Positions 26,171-33,841 of a DNA stretch of 36,781 nucleotides are shown piece by piece. A program made the translations under genes and the position numbers. The stretch is taken from NCBI GenBank assembly GCA_017472965.1, contig JAFUNR010000051.1, positions 1-36,781 on the forward strand. The letters run 5' to 3'. This stretch comes from Oscillospiraceae bacterium. Its GTDB lineage: Bacteria > Bacillota > Clostridia > Oscillospirales > Ruminococcaceae. The notes beneath the pieces are model-generated. The model did no database searches and was not told the origin of the DNA. It saw nothing but the letters and a program-made list of their open reading frames with translations. Positions within the stretch are counted from its first letter, which is position 1; every line of letters begins with the position of its first letter.

Positions 26171-26592
26171 CAGAAATCCAGTTCCTCCATCGTTTCGGTG
26201 ATCGGCAGATCTGCCAGATCCTCCTGCTGCTTGCGGAGCCATGCATCCGGCTCCCAGATCTCGGCATAGCTGCCGACGCCGATGACCACCGCATCCTTTT
26301 CGATGCCGGCATGGGTGCGCAGCGGTGCGGGCACCAGAACGCGGCCAAGCTTATCCGGCGTGACCTTTGCAAGGCCGGAGTACAGAAACCGGCGGATATC
26401 GCGGGTCTTGACCAGACCCTTGCCGGCCAGGATCTCTTCGATACGCTTGAGCTGGTCCAGAGGAAGAACGATGATACAGCCATCCAGCCAGCGGGTGATG
26501 ATAAATTCTGCGCCAAGCTCTTCACGGAAGCGCGCAGGGATGCTCAGCCGGCTCTTGTCGTCCATCGTGCAGTTGTATTCGCCAAAGAACAC
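26170..26592 (-). CDS. mraZ: Transcriptional regulator MraZ
   Basis: 140-residue AbrB-fold DNA-binding protein with two tandem MraZ domains; it represses the dcw operon from direct repeats upstream (family knowledge). The start is set at GTG 26592, giving (M)FFGEYNCTMDDKSRLSIPARF, the usual MraZ N-terminus, with GGGGGAAGG about 5 bases upstream. The open frame reaches 26730, but the extra 46 residues would be coded by the operator repeats themselves and lack homology. The second domain includes VTPDKLGRVLVPAPLRTHAG. It is first gene of the dcw cluster, coupled to rsmH. Confidence 0.95.
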   Translation of the reverse strand: MFFGEYNCTMDDKSRLSIPARFREELGAEFIITRWLDGCIIVLPLDQLKRIEEILAGKGLVKTRDIRRFLYSGLAKVTPDKLGRVLVPAPLRTHAGIEKDAVVIGVGSYAEIWEPDAWLRKQQEDLADLPITETMEELDF

Positions 26593-26683
26593 GGCAGCCT
26601 TCCCCCTTTCCGCAGTTTTCAACAGGACGCGCTTTGCTTCGACATCGGTGGCTGCGGGTTTTGCCGTATCGGCGTTGAGAGTT

Positions 26684-26771
26684 TTCCACTCTTTCAACCG
26701 AGTTTTCCACAGTTTACCACATCTTCCCACCTATACGTTACTATTATAAGGTATTCTTCCCACAAATGCAA
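26684..26771 (-). promoter_or_regulatory. mraZ/dcw promoter with MraZ-type operator repeats
   Basis: TTGCAT (26766-26771), 17-base spacer, perfect TATAAT (26743-26748) on the minus strand. GTGGGA occurs inside the spacer (26758-26763). Downstream of the -10 box are GTGGGA (26725-26730), GTGGTA (26715-26720) and GTGGAA (26705-26710) at exact 10-base intervals, and another GTGGAA (26684-26689). This matches MraZ binding sites, repeats placed on one helix face, and implies autorepression. Confidence 0.85.
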
Positions 26772-26827
26772 TGCTTTTCCAGTGAAAAATCTAAAAAAAA
26801 TGCGGGATTTTTTTGGGAAATCGCAGC

Positions 26828-26868
26828 AAAAAACGCCCTTTCGGAGAACCTCCGAAAGGGCGCAAAAA
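26828..26868 (-). terminator. Intrinsic terminator after the M23 peptidase gene
   Basis: Perfect 13-bp stem CGCCCTTTCGGAG and complement (26834-26862) with a 3-base loop. TTTTTT follows on the minus strand, and the plus strand is flanked by A-runs. It isolates the M23 gene from the mraZ promoter 60 bases further on. Confidence 0.92.
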
Positions 26869-26876
26869 ACGGGGTG

Positions 26877-28262
26877 TCAGCCAGCCGCAGAAAGCCCCGC
26901 GAACAGACCGGAGGTGCCGTCAAACAGCTGGAACGGGTCGATACTCTGGCTGCCGATCTTCACCTCATAATGCAGGTGCGGGCCGGTGGAATAGCCGGTG
27001 GTACCCACCTCGGCGATCTTCTGCCCGGTGGCAACAGTATCACCCGCCGCCACATCGATGCTGTTCATGTGGTAGAACATACTTTTGACACCGCCGCCGT
27101 GGGCGATGACAATGGTATAGCCGGTGAGTTGCAGATAATCGGCAAACAGTACCACACCGTTTTGCGGCGCGCTGATGGGCGTGCCCAGCGCACAGGCCAT
27201 ATCAATGCCGCTGTGCCGCTCGCTGTATTTGCCGTTGGTGTAGCGCCACAGGCCGTACTGGGTAGTCAGCCTGTAACCGGTGACAGGCTCGATGAAGGCG
27301 CCGTCCCAGTGACGCTCGTTATCCGTCAGTTCGTACAGCGGGTAGATGGCGGCGCGGTACTCCGTGCTGGCGGCAGCGGAATTCCATGTGCTGTCCGCCA
27401 CAGACTGAGAGATGGTCATGTGCTGCACGGTGAAATCCCGTTTTTCCACCTGTACGGAAAGGGTGTGCGCCGTATCGCCCACCGTCACCTCGATGGGCCA
27501 GGCGCCCACGCCGCGGTTGTATGCCACCGGCACATACGCACCGTAGCTGCCCGGGGTATCCAGCGGGACAAAATCGCACAGACCAAGCTCGGTGGAAAGC
27601 GACATCGGTTCGCCGAAAATATTGCCGCTGACCAGCACGGCCACCACATCACCCTGCGCCGCCGTTTCGGTACTGAGTGTCACTGTGGGCTGCACATCCA
27701 GCATCACCTGAAATTCATAGGTAAACGAGGCCCGGCCTTCTCCCGTCTGCTGCCGCAGGGTAAGGGTACAGACATCTGTGCCGTTGGCCGCAAAGGTACG
27801 GGTATAGCTTTGCTGCACCGCACCGTCAAACACCTTTATTCCTTCCGGATCTGTCACGGTCAAATGGGCATCATAGCCCTCCGGCAGCTGCAGCGTCCAT
27901 TCCGGCACAGTTGTCTGCAGCGGCTCGTGCCGGGGCTCTATGGAGGCTGTTACGGCACAGTGCGCATACTGCGGCAGGCGACTTTGCACAAAATCGTACA
28001 GTGCGTTCTCCGGCAGCAGGGGGTCCGTGAAAATCACTTTCTCCGCGCCGGTCGGCATCAGGTCGGTATCCAGCACTGTCGGCACGGGCGCCGCAAACAC
28101 CGGATCCTTCGGGGAATGCACCTGCTGCAGGCTTTGCTGTGCAGTCTGCCAGACACGCTCCACCTCTGCCGCAGCGCGGAACAGCGTGATCATCCCCAGC
28201 ACCGCCACCAGAAGGATCAGGCAAAGCAGTGCCTGTACTGTTTTCCAGAGCTTTGTTTTCAT
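26877..28262 (-). CDS. Membrane-anchored M23 (LytM-type) peptidase
   Basis: 461-residue predicted extracytoplasmic zinc endopeptidase. It has an N-terminal transmembrane helix (about residues 8-28) and a long beta-rich middle region (about 90-330) of no recognised family. The C-terminal M23 domain has ligands His350 and Asp354 (HSGID) and His429/His431 (HLH), a full LytM zinc set. Such enzymes cut peptidoglycan cross-bridges or stems. In sporulating Firmicutes, degenerate or active M23 proteins such as SpoIIQ act at the forespore, but no SpoIIIAH partner is visible here. The ATG at 28262 has GGAGG about 6 bases upstream. It is monocistronic, with its own promoter and terminator, and divergent from the acyltransferase gene. 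Confidence 0.9.
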   Translation of the reverse strand: MKTKLWKTVQALLCLILLVAVLGMITLFRAAAEVERVWQTAQQSLQQVHSPKDPVFAAPVPTVLDTDLMPTGAEKVIFTDPLLPENALYDFVQSRLPQYAHCAVTASIEPRHEPLQTTVPEWTLQLPEGYDAHLTVTDPEGIKVFDGAVQQSYTRTFAANGTDVCTLTLRQQTGEGRASFTYEFQVMLDVQPTVTLSTETAAQGDVVAVLVSGNIFGEPMSLSTELGLCDFVPLDTPGSYGAYVPVAYNRGVGAWPIEVTVGDTAHTLSVQVEKRDFTVQHMTISQSVADSTWNSAAASTEYRAAIYPLYELTDNERHWDGAFIEPVTGYRLTTQYGLWRYTNGKYSERHSGIDMACALGTPISAPQNGVVLFADYLQLTGYTIVIAHGGGVKSMFYHMNSIDVAAGDTVATGQKIAEVGTTGYSTGPHLHYEVKIGSQSIDPFQLFDGTSGLFAGLSAAG

Positions 28263-28308
28263 CGAAACCTCCATTGGATACATCTTTTCTGTACTTGCTG
28301 CCAACTTT

Positions 28309-28337
28309 ATTATATATGAAACTGCCGGTTTTGTGAA
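28309..28337 (-). promoter_or_regulatory. Promoter of the M23 peptidase gene
   Basis: TTCACA (28332-28337, 5 of 6), 17-base spacer, perfect TATAAT (28309-28314) on the minus strand, 47 bases before the M23 start codon. The 28263-28472 gap otherwise holds only the divergent promoter and no gene. Confidence 0.72.
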
Positions 28338-28407
28338 TAACCTTCATGCATTCTCCGGATAAATAATTCCCGCACCGAACGCCGCTGACAGTATTCCATA
28401 CTTTCTA

Positions 28408-28436
28408 TTGCCAACACAGCAAAAATAGAGTAAAAT
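28408..28436 (+). promoter_or_regulatory. Promoter of the acyltransferase gene
   Basis: TTGCCA (28408-28413, 5 of 6), 17-base spacer, TAAAAT (28431-28436, 5 of 6), 36 bases before the start codon at 28473. Confidence 0.68.
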
Positions 28437-28472
28437 AAAATATGACCAATTTATGAACAATGAGGATCGAAT

Positions 28473-29735
28473 ATGAAGATCAGAAGAAAAAAAGCCACCT
28501 GCGAGCAGGCTCTTTCCATCAAGGCACCGCCGCACAGGCGTCCGCGCAGGCCGCATATTCTTTTCACCACGCTGGTGCACATTCTTTCACTGCCGGATCT
28601 GTGGGCGACCCGCTTCACCTTTACCAAACACCGGATGGAGGCTGCCGGCAAAGGGCCTTATCTGATTCTGATGAATCACTCCAGCTTTCTGGATCTGAAG
28701 ATCGCCTCCCGCATCTTCTGGCCCATGCCCTATGGCATCGTCTGCACCACGGACGGCTTTGTGGGTAAGGGCTGGCTGATGCGGCTGCTGGGTTGCATTC
28801 CCACCCAGAAATTCGTCACCGATCTTTCGCTGGTGATGGATATGCTGCATGCGCTGCACAAAAACAAGACCAGCGTACTGATGTTTCCGGAGGCCGGCTA
28901 CAGCTTCGACGGCTGTGCCACCGCACTGCCGCGCCGACTGGGCACGCTGATCAAAAAGCTGGATGTGCCCGTGGTGACGGTGATCACCGACGGTGCATTT
29001 CTGCGCGATCCGCTGTATAACGGTCTGCAGCTGCGCAAAACCCGGGTCAGCGCACAGGTGAGCTGTCTTTTTACCAAAGAAGAGATCGCCCGCCTGCCTG
29101 TGGATGAGCTCGATCGCCGTCTGGATGAGGTCTTTCAGTTTGACAATTTTGCGGAGCAATACAAAAACAAAGTGGAGATCCGGGAGAAATTCCGTGCAGA
29201 CGGACTGGACCGTATCCTGTACCGCTGTCCCTCCTGCGGTACCGAGGGCTGCACAGAAGGCAAGGGAATCTTACTGCGCTGCAAGCACTGCGGCAAGGAA
29301 TATGAGCTGACCACGCTGGGCCGGATGCGTGCGCTGGAGGGTGAAACCGAATTCCCCCACATTCCCGACTGGTTCAACTGGCAGCGCAGCTGTGTCGCCG
29401 AAGAAATCCGTCGCGGTGAATACCGCATGGAGCTGGATGTGACTATCGGCATCCTCGCCGACACCAAAGCCCTGTATATGGTAGGCAAGGGCAGGCTTCT
29501 CCACAATGAAAACGGTTTTACTCTGACAAGCTGCGACGGCAAGCTGCACTACACGCAGCCCTCCACTGCCTGTCACACACTGAATTCGGATTTTTACTGG
29601 TATGAGATCGGCGATGTCATCGGCATCGGCAATAAGGAACGACTGTATTACTGTTTTCCCGAGCAGCGCAATGTGGTCACAAAAGCCCGCCTCGCCGCCG
29701 AGGAACTTTACAAGCTGAAAAAGCCGGCGAAATGA
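28473..29735 (+). CDS. PlsC-type acyltransferase with C-terminal zinc ribbon
   Basis: 420-residue protein. The N-terminal ~200 residues form an acyltransferase domain of the 1-acylglycerol-3-phosphate acyltransferase (PlsC) family. The HX4D motif is His69-Asp74 (NHSSFLD), and the substrate-binding FPEA is at 138-141; it should acylate a lysophospholipid or related acceptor at the membrane. From residue 250 a zinc ribbon follows (Cys252-x2-Cys255 ... Cys270-x2-Cys273). A C-terminal ~130 residues of unknown family come last. PlsC proper is about 240 residues and lacks these parts. The ATG at 28473 has GAGG 8 bases upstream. It is monocistronic, with its own promoter and terminator. Confidence 0.85.
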   Translation: MKIRRKKATCEQALSIKAPPHRRPRRPHILFTTLVHILSLPDLWATRFTFTKHRMEAAGKGPYLILMNHSSFLDLKIASRIFWPMPYGIVCTTDGFVGKGWLMRLLGCIPTQKFVTDLSLVMDMLHALHKNKTSVLMFPEAGYSFDGCATALPRRLGTLIKKLDVPVVTVITDGAFLRDPLYNGLQLRKTRVSAQVSCLFTKEEIARLPVDELDRRLDEVFQFDNFAEQYKNKVEIREKFRADGLDRILYRCPSCGTEGCTEGKGILLRCKHCGKEYELTTLGRMRALEGETEFPHIPDWFNWQRSCVAEEIRRGEYRMELDVTIGILADTKALYMVGKGRLLHNENGFTLTSCDGKLHYTQPSTACHTLNSDFYWYEIGDVIGIGNKERLYYCFPEQRNVVTKARLAAEELYKLKKPAK

Positions 29736-29760
29736 CATCCTTTCGCCAGAGTAACCTCTT

Positions 29761-29794
29761 CCGCCGCAGCCTGTGCTGCGGCGGTTGTTCTTTT
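29761..29794 (+). terminator. Intrinsic terminator after the acyltransferase gene
   Basis: Perfect 9-bp stem CCGCCGCAG/CTGCGGCGG (29761-29784) with a 6-base loop, followed by TTGTTCTTTT on the plus strand. Confidence 0.85.
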
Positions 29795-29814
29795 GTATAT
29801 TTCATTTTGAATGA

Positions 29815-29843
29815 TTGACTTTTTCTGCCGGCTGAGCTATTCT
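29815..29843 (+). promoter_or_regulatory. Promoter of the large glycosidase-like gene
   Basis: TTGACT (29815-29820, 5 of 6), 17-base spacer, TATTCT (29838-29843, 4 of 6), about 40 bases before the ATG at 29883. Confidence 0.62.
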
Positions 29844-29882
29844 AAACACAAGCAAATCTTTCTTTGAAAGGAGCGCTCCACT

Positions 29883-32800
29883 ATGTCGACCCGTTATCTT
29901 CCCGAGAACCTTGCCTTTACGGCATCCGACCTGCCTTTTGTCTGCAACCGGCCTTTGTTTTGTGCCAATTCCCCCACCTCGGTGCTGGCGGGCGATCGCC
30001 CCCTGCTTCGGCTGATCCGCTACGGCACGCTGCTGGGCACCCTGCGTCTCTGGCTGGAAACCGACAGCGGCATCCGCTATCTGGATGAGTTCTCCTCGAT
30101 CAAATTCACATACCGTGCCAATCTGGCACAGTGGGAGCTGCGCGATCCGCAGTGTCCCGGGCTGATCCGCATAAGCACCGGTGCACCCGCGGACACCGAG
30201 GGTTTTGCCGTGCACCTCGAAGCAGATGCTCCCGTACAGGTCTGCTGGCGCTTCGGCGGCATTCACACCTTCGAAGAGTCCCATTGGAATCTCACCTGCC
30301 ATGATCCCGAGGTCATCGGCTATGCCGACACCCCTGCAGAGTGGTATGCCGGCAACACAGTCACCTGTGAAGAAGGCCTTTTCACGCTGAAAGCCACCAA
30401 CGGCAGCGAGGGCAGCGGCGTGATGGATATCAACGGAGCTTCGGCCCGGACTTCCACATCGGACAGCACTGTTTTTCTGCGCTGCAGTCAGTCCGCCGCC
30501 ATCGACAGCTCTCTGCACTGCGTCTGCGGCAAACTGACCCTGGCCCCGGATGCCGATGGCTGGATCGCCGCCGGCCGTACCGTGCCGGAGGAGCCGCAGC
30601 AGGCATTTCTTTCCGCGCTGCGCCGCCATGAGCAGCTGTCGAACATCTTCGTCAGCCGTACGCCGGATGCCTATCTGGATACGGATATGGCGTCGGTCTC
30701 CGCCGAGATCGACGGTGCATGGTACGGGCAGTATACCGTGCACTCCAACCAGTCGTGGAATGCGCCGTATCTGGGCTGGTGCAACCGCTTCGGCAATATG
30801 CTGGGCGGCTGGATCGACCGCGTGGTCACCGAGGTGGAATACTACTGCGGGTTCATCAACAAAACAAACGATCTGCGCAGCGGTGACGGCGACCCGGATC
30901 TGCGTTACACGGAAGCCGGCCCGAATTCCCGTTTTTACGGCATCGGCCATGTGGATCAGCATCAGTTTATGTACAATATGCAGACACAGTTCTTTGATCA
31001 GGCTGTCTTTGCGTGGCGTATGACCAACGATCCGCGCCTGAGCAAGCTGCTGCGCGAGGCACTGGAATACCACACGCTGTGGCAGGACGAGTGCTTTGAT
31101 TCCGACAACGACGGTCTGTACGAAAGCTATATCAACACTTGGCCCACCGACAGTGTCTGGTACAACGGCGGCGGCAGCTGTGAAGAAACCTGCTATGCCT
31201 ACCGCGCCCATCAGGCAGCGCTGGAGCTGGCCGAAGCTGCCGGCGACACCGCCGCAGCCGAGCGACACAGGAGCCGGCTTGCGCTGATCATGGACGGATT
31301 CAAAAACAAGCTTTGGCTGAAGGATGCGGGTTACCCCGCCATGTATGTCGAGGACGGCGGGCACGCCCGTGCACACCGCTCCGCATGGCTCTATAACAGT
31401 TTCATGCCGGTGGATATGGATATGGTGGATGAGTTCGAGGCGGCCATGTGTCTGGATTATCCCCGCTGGGCGCTGGAGAATGTATGTGAACCCACCGGCG
31501 GAAAACAGTTGTGGATTTCCAACTGGGTGCCTGCCATCTGGTCCGTCCGCCAAAAATCCGACGGAGAAAACTTCCAGCAGGCATACGCCTGTTTCAAGGC
31601 CGGCTTCGCACGCGAGGGATATGAACTTCTGACCGGCGCACTGCATGCAGGCGGCTTTGGCGCTCCCTTCGATCCCGCCGATCCCGAGCCCTTCAAGCCC
31701 TGCTCCACCGCTTCGGAGGGTGCTTCGCTTCTGGCACGCGCTGTCATCTGCGGTCTGCACGGTTACCGGCCCGATATGCCCAATGACCGCGCGGTCATCA
31801 CTCCGCAGTATCCGCAGGATTGGGATCACGCCTCCCTTGACACCTCTTATTTCCACTGCAGCTACCGCCGCAGCGGAGACACCGTCAGCTACAGCTTCCG
31901 CATGGCGCAGCCGGTCGGTCACCTTGAGCTGGTCTTCCCGCTGTATGCCGATGGTATCACCGGTCTGACAGGCGCCTCCTCTTACAGCATTCTCCCCGGT
32001 TTCGGCGGCAGAAAGCTTTGCCTGACACTTACCGACACCGACAGCGGCGAGATCCGCTTCACTCTGGTCAATCCCTCCGCAGCCGTTGAAGCACTGGAAT
32101 TTGCCTGTGCCCCGGGTGATACCGTTGCCGTTGCGCTGGCCGGTGTGACCGCTGTATACGACCCGCAGGAGATCCTCTCCGCACACAGCATTATAGACAC
32201 CGGGGCATCACTGCAGCTGCGCAAAGACATGGACGGCGAACACACCGTTTTCCTGAAATGCGGCGATGGTGATGAGACCTGGTGGCAGATCGTCCATCTG
32301 CAGCTTTCCGCTACAGCCGAAGAGCTTGCTCATAAAGCACGCACCGCCCCCGATCTTACCGGCAGCAGCTATCTGCCGCTGGAAGTGAAGCAGCTGACCG
32401 ATGATGTCCGCACCATCTTCCGTCAGAATTATTATACCCCGCGGGATCACATTCATCTTTCCGTGGGTGCAGATGGCTACAGCCCGTGGACCTTCTCTCA
32501 CTGGAAGCTTTCCATACCAGAGATCGCCCTTGATGCCGCCGGAACTACCGTCACCGACCGGGACGGTGCGCCCTACCGCATTGGCAGTCTGTCCAATAAT
32601 ATCGCCTTTACTTCTCTGTATCCCAACTGGCCCGATTCTGTAACGGTTCCCGTGGATCGCTGCGCCCGCGCTGTCAAGGCGCTTGTCTGCGGCTCCACCA
32701 ACCCGATGCAGATCGCAATCGCCAACGCAGTGCTCCGTTTCCGCTACAGTGACGGCAGCGAAGAGACACTGGAACTGGTCAATCCGGATAACTTCTGGTC

Positions 32801-33053
32801 TTTGTGTGCTTACGAAGGCGCCCCCAGCGAAAAGGGTCAGGGTACAGTGAACGATTACAGCTATGAGCACGATGCGTTCTGCCTGCCGGAAACCCCGCCG
32901 GATACGGTTGAACTCGGTCACCAATGCCGTGCGGTATCCCTGACATGGCAGCTCGCTGAAGGCAAAAAGCTGGAGTCGGTCACGCTCGAAACACTCTCGC
33001 AGGAGATCGTGGTCGGCCTGATGGCTCTGACGCTTGTCGATCCAGCGGAATAA
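29883..33053 (+). CDS. Large (alpha/alpha)6-type glycosidase-like protein (DUF4450-like)
   Basis: 1056-residue protein with no signal peptide or membrane helix, so probably cytoplasmic. The first ~260 residues are beta-rich. The middle (about 265-650) looks like a six-hairpin alpha/alpha toroid, with VEYYCGFINKTNDLR, DQHQFMYNMQTQFFDQA and the acidic GLYESYINTWPTDSVWYNGGG. This last segment resembles what I recall of DUF4450-type glycoside hydrolases (LYEAY...W.SD..YNGGG); no family could be confirmed. Beta-rich regions follow to the end. A role on imported oligosaccharides is inferred. The ATG at 29883 has AAAGGAG 9 bases upstream. No transporter or sugar regulator is adjacent. A 794-residue open frame on the opposite strand is a codon-bias shadow. 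Confidence 0.7.
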   Translation: MSTRYLPENLAFTASDLPFVCNRPLFCANSPTSVLAGDRPLLRLIRYGTLLGTLRLWLETDSGIRYLDEFSSIKFTYRANLAQWELRDPQCPGLIRISTGAPADTEGFAVHLEADAPVQVCWRFGGIHTFEESHWNLTCHDPEVIGYADTPAEWYAGNTVTCEEGLFTLKATNGSEGSGVMDINGASARTSTSDSTVFLRCSQSAAIDSSLHCVCGKLTLAPDADGWIAAGRTVPEEPQQAFLSALRRHEQLSNIFVSRTPDAYLDTDMASVSAEIDGAWYGQYTVHSNQSWNAPYLGWCNRFGNMLGGWIDRVVTEVEYYCGFINKTNDLRSGDGDPDLRYTEAGPNSRFYGIGHVDQHQFMYNMQTQFFDQAVFAWRMTNDPRLSKLLREALEYHTLWQDECFDSDNDGLYESYINTWPTDSVWYNGGGSCEETCYAYRAHQAALELAEAAGDTAAAERHRSRLALIMDGFKNKLWLKDAGYPAMYVEDGGHARAHRSAWLYNSFMPVDMDMVDEFEAAMCLDYPRWALENVCEPTGGKQLWISNWVPAIWSVRQKSDGENFQQAYACFKAGFAREGYELLTGALHAGGFGAPFDPADPEPFKPCSTASEGASLLARAVICGLHGYRPDMPNDRAVITPQYPQDWDHASLDTSYFHCSYRRSGDTVSYSFRMAQPVGHLELVFPLYADGITGLTGASSYSILPGFGGRKLCLTLTDTDSGEIRFTLVNPSAAVEALEFACAPGDTVAVALAGVTAVYDPQEILSAHSIIDTGASLQLRKDMDGEHTVFLKCGDGDETWWQIVHLQLSATAEELAHKARTAPDLTGSSYLPLEVKQLTDDVRTIFRQNYYTPRDHIHLSVGADGYSPWTFSHWKLSIPEIALDAAGTTVTDRDGAPYRIGSLSNNIAFTSLYPNWPDSVTVPVDRCARAVKALVCGSTNPMQIAIANAVLRFRYSDGSEETLELVNPDNFWSLCAYEGAPSEKGQGTVNDYSYEHDAFCLPETPPDTVELGHQCRAVSLTWQLAEGKKLESVTLETLSQEIVVGLMALTLVDPAE

Positions 33054-33071
33054 GCAGTATTCCGAACGCAA

Positions 33072-33105
33072 AAAGGAGCTGTTGCAAAATTGCAGCAGCT
33101 CCTTT
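33072..33105 (+). terminator. Hairpin/terminator after the glycosidase-like gene
   Basis: Stem AAAGGAGCTG/CAGCTCCTTT, with further pairing in the loop (TTGCAA...TTGCA). Only AAATTT follows on the plus strand, so the T-run is weak; on the minus strand the stem ends TTTTTGC. Confidence 0.6.
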
Positions 33106-33122
33106 AAATTTCCACGGAATTT

Positions 33123-33187
33123 ACACGCGAAACAAAATTCGCGTGTGTGGCGTGTTGTAAAATTTCCATTTTGCAACACGCCCTTTT
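33123..33187. terminator. Two further tandem hairpins in the convergent gap
   Basis: Hairpin one is ACACGCGAA/TTCGCGTGT (33123-33146). Hairpin two is a 15-bp stem GGCGTGTTGTAAAAT (33149-33163) with its complement (33168-33182, one G-T pair) and loop TTCC, then CTTTTC on the plus strand. They lie between two convergent genes and probably end plus-strand transcription. Confidence 0.55.
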
Positions 33188-33189
33188 CA

Positions 33190-33714
33190 TCATTTCTTCA
33201 GCGCTTTCTCCTTCGCATACCGGAAAACACCCACAACCGCCGAGACGATCGCCACCGATTCATACACGATCCCGCCGATGGAAAGCACAAAGCAATCGTA
33301 TATCAACACCATCGGCGATGTGACCAGAATACTCTTGCGAATGTTCTGCGGATCGGAGAAGGACATACAGTAAGAGTTGATGATCAGACCAAGCACTGCA
33401 AAAACAGAGTACCAGCTCTGCCACGACACAATGCCAACAATACCCATCACAACAGAAAAAATAACAGCCCAATACCGCTTCACAGGGCCCTTCTTTCCCA
33501 GCTGATAATAGGTCAGATTCCGGATCACGGAAATCACATTCAACGCCATACCGGAGTATGCACCGATCATCAGATAGTGCAGCACAAAGCAAACCGCCGT
33601 TGCAAATTGTACAAACACCAATTTATCCCGGGATTTCATCTGATAGGAAAGAAAACCAAGTGCGATCGCCACAATTCCAAGAAGCTGACCGATGATATAC
33701 ACGATTTGATCCAT
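33190..33714 (-). CDS. YgjV-like integral membrane protein
   Basis: 174-residue membrane protein with about five or six hydrophobic helices. The opening YIIGQLLGIVAIALGFLSYQ is followed by AVCFVLHYLMIGAYSG, SVIRNLTYY, and a C-terminal helix pair. This pattern matches the YgjV/Imp-YgjV family, whose function is unknown. The ATG at 33714 has AAAGGG about 12 bases upstream. It is on the same strand as the TIR-kinase gene and 127 bases after it, in the AT-rich block, but a GC-rich hairpin separates the two. It could belong to the same acquired block or be independent. Nothing else about its role can be seen. Confidence 0.78.
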   Translation of the reverse strand: MDQIVYIIGQLLGIVAIALGFLSYQMKSRDKLVFVQFATAVCFVLHYLMIGAYSGMALNVISVIRNLTYYQLGKKGPVKRYWAVIFSVVMGIVGIVSWQSWYSVFAVLGLIINSYCMSFSDPQNIRKSILVTSPMVLIYDCFVLSIGGIVYESVAIVSAVVGVFRYAKEKALKK

Positions 33715-33772
33715 TATATTCTGTACCCTTTCATTTCGTTAATTATGTATCCTTTGCAATACACCTTCTGCA

Positions 33773-33815
33773 CCTCGGCCTCCCCGGCAGCTGAGGTCCC
33801 GGGGAAAGCCGAAGG
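33773..33815 (-). other. GC-rich hairpin between the TIR-kinase and ygjV-like genes
   Basis: Inner stem TCCCCGG/CCGGGGA (33781-33787 with 33799-33805) and outer TCGGC/GCCGA, joined through a small internal loop. No T-run on the minus strand, so it is not a standard terminator. It stands out in an AT-rich block and may be an RNA stabiliser, attenuator or insertion scar. Confidence 0.4.
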
Positions 33816-33841
33816 AAATCCGCAAAGATGCTTCTCTTCGG

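Noticed and set aside
26593-26730. GTG start giving mraZ 46 more residues
   Set aside because: It would translate the operator repeats and lacks MraZ homology.
26766-28319. 517-residue plus-strand frame opposite the M23 gene
   Set aside because: His/Gln/Arg-rich antisense translation; it crosses the M23 terminator and promoter.
29802-32186. 794-residue open frame on the minus strand opposite the glycosidase-like gene
   Set aside because: It is a codon-bias shadow: the plus frame has a promoter, ribosome site and coherent protein, while the minus frame has no recognisable domain.
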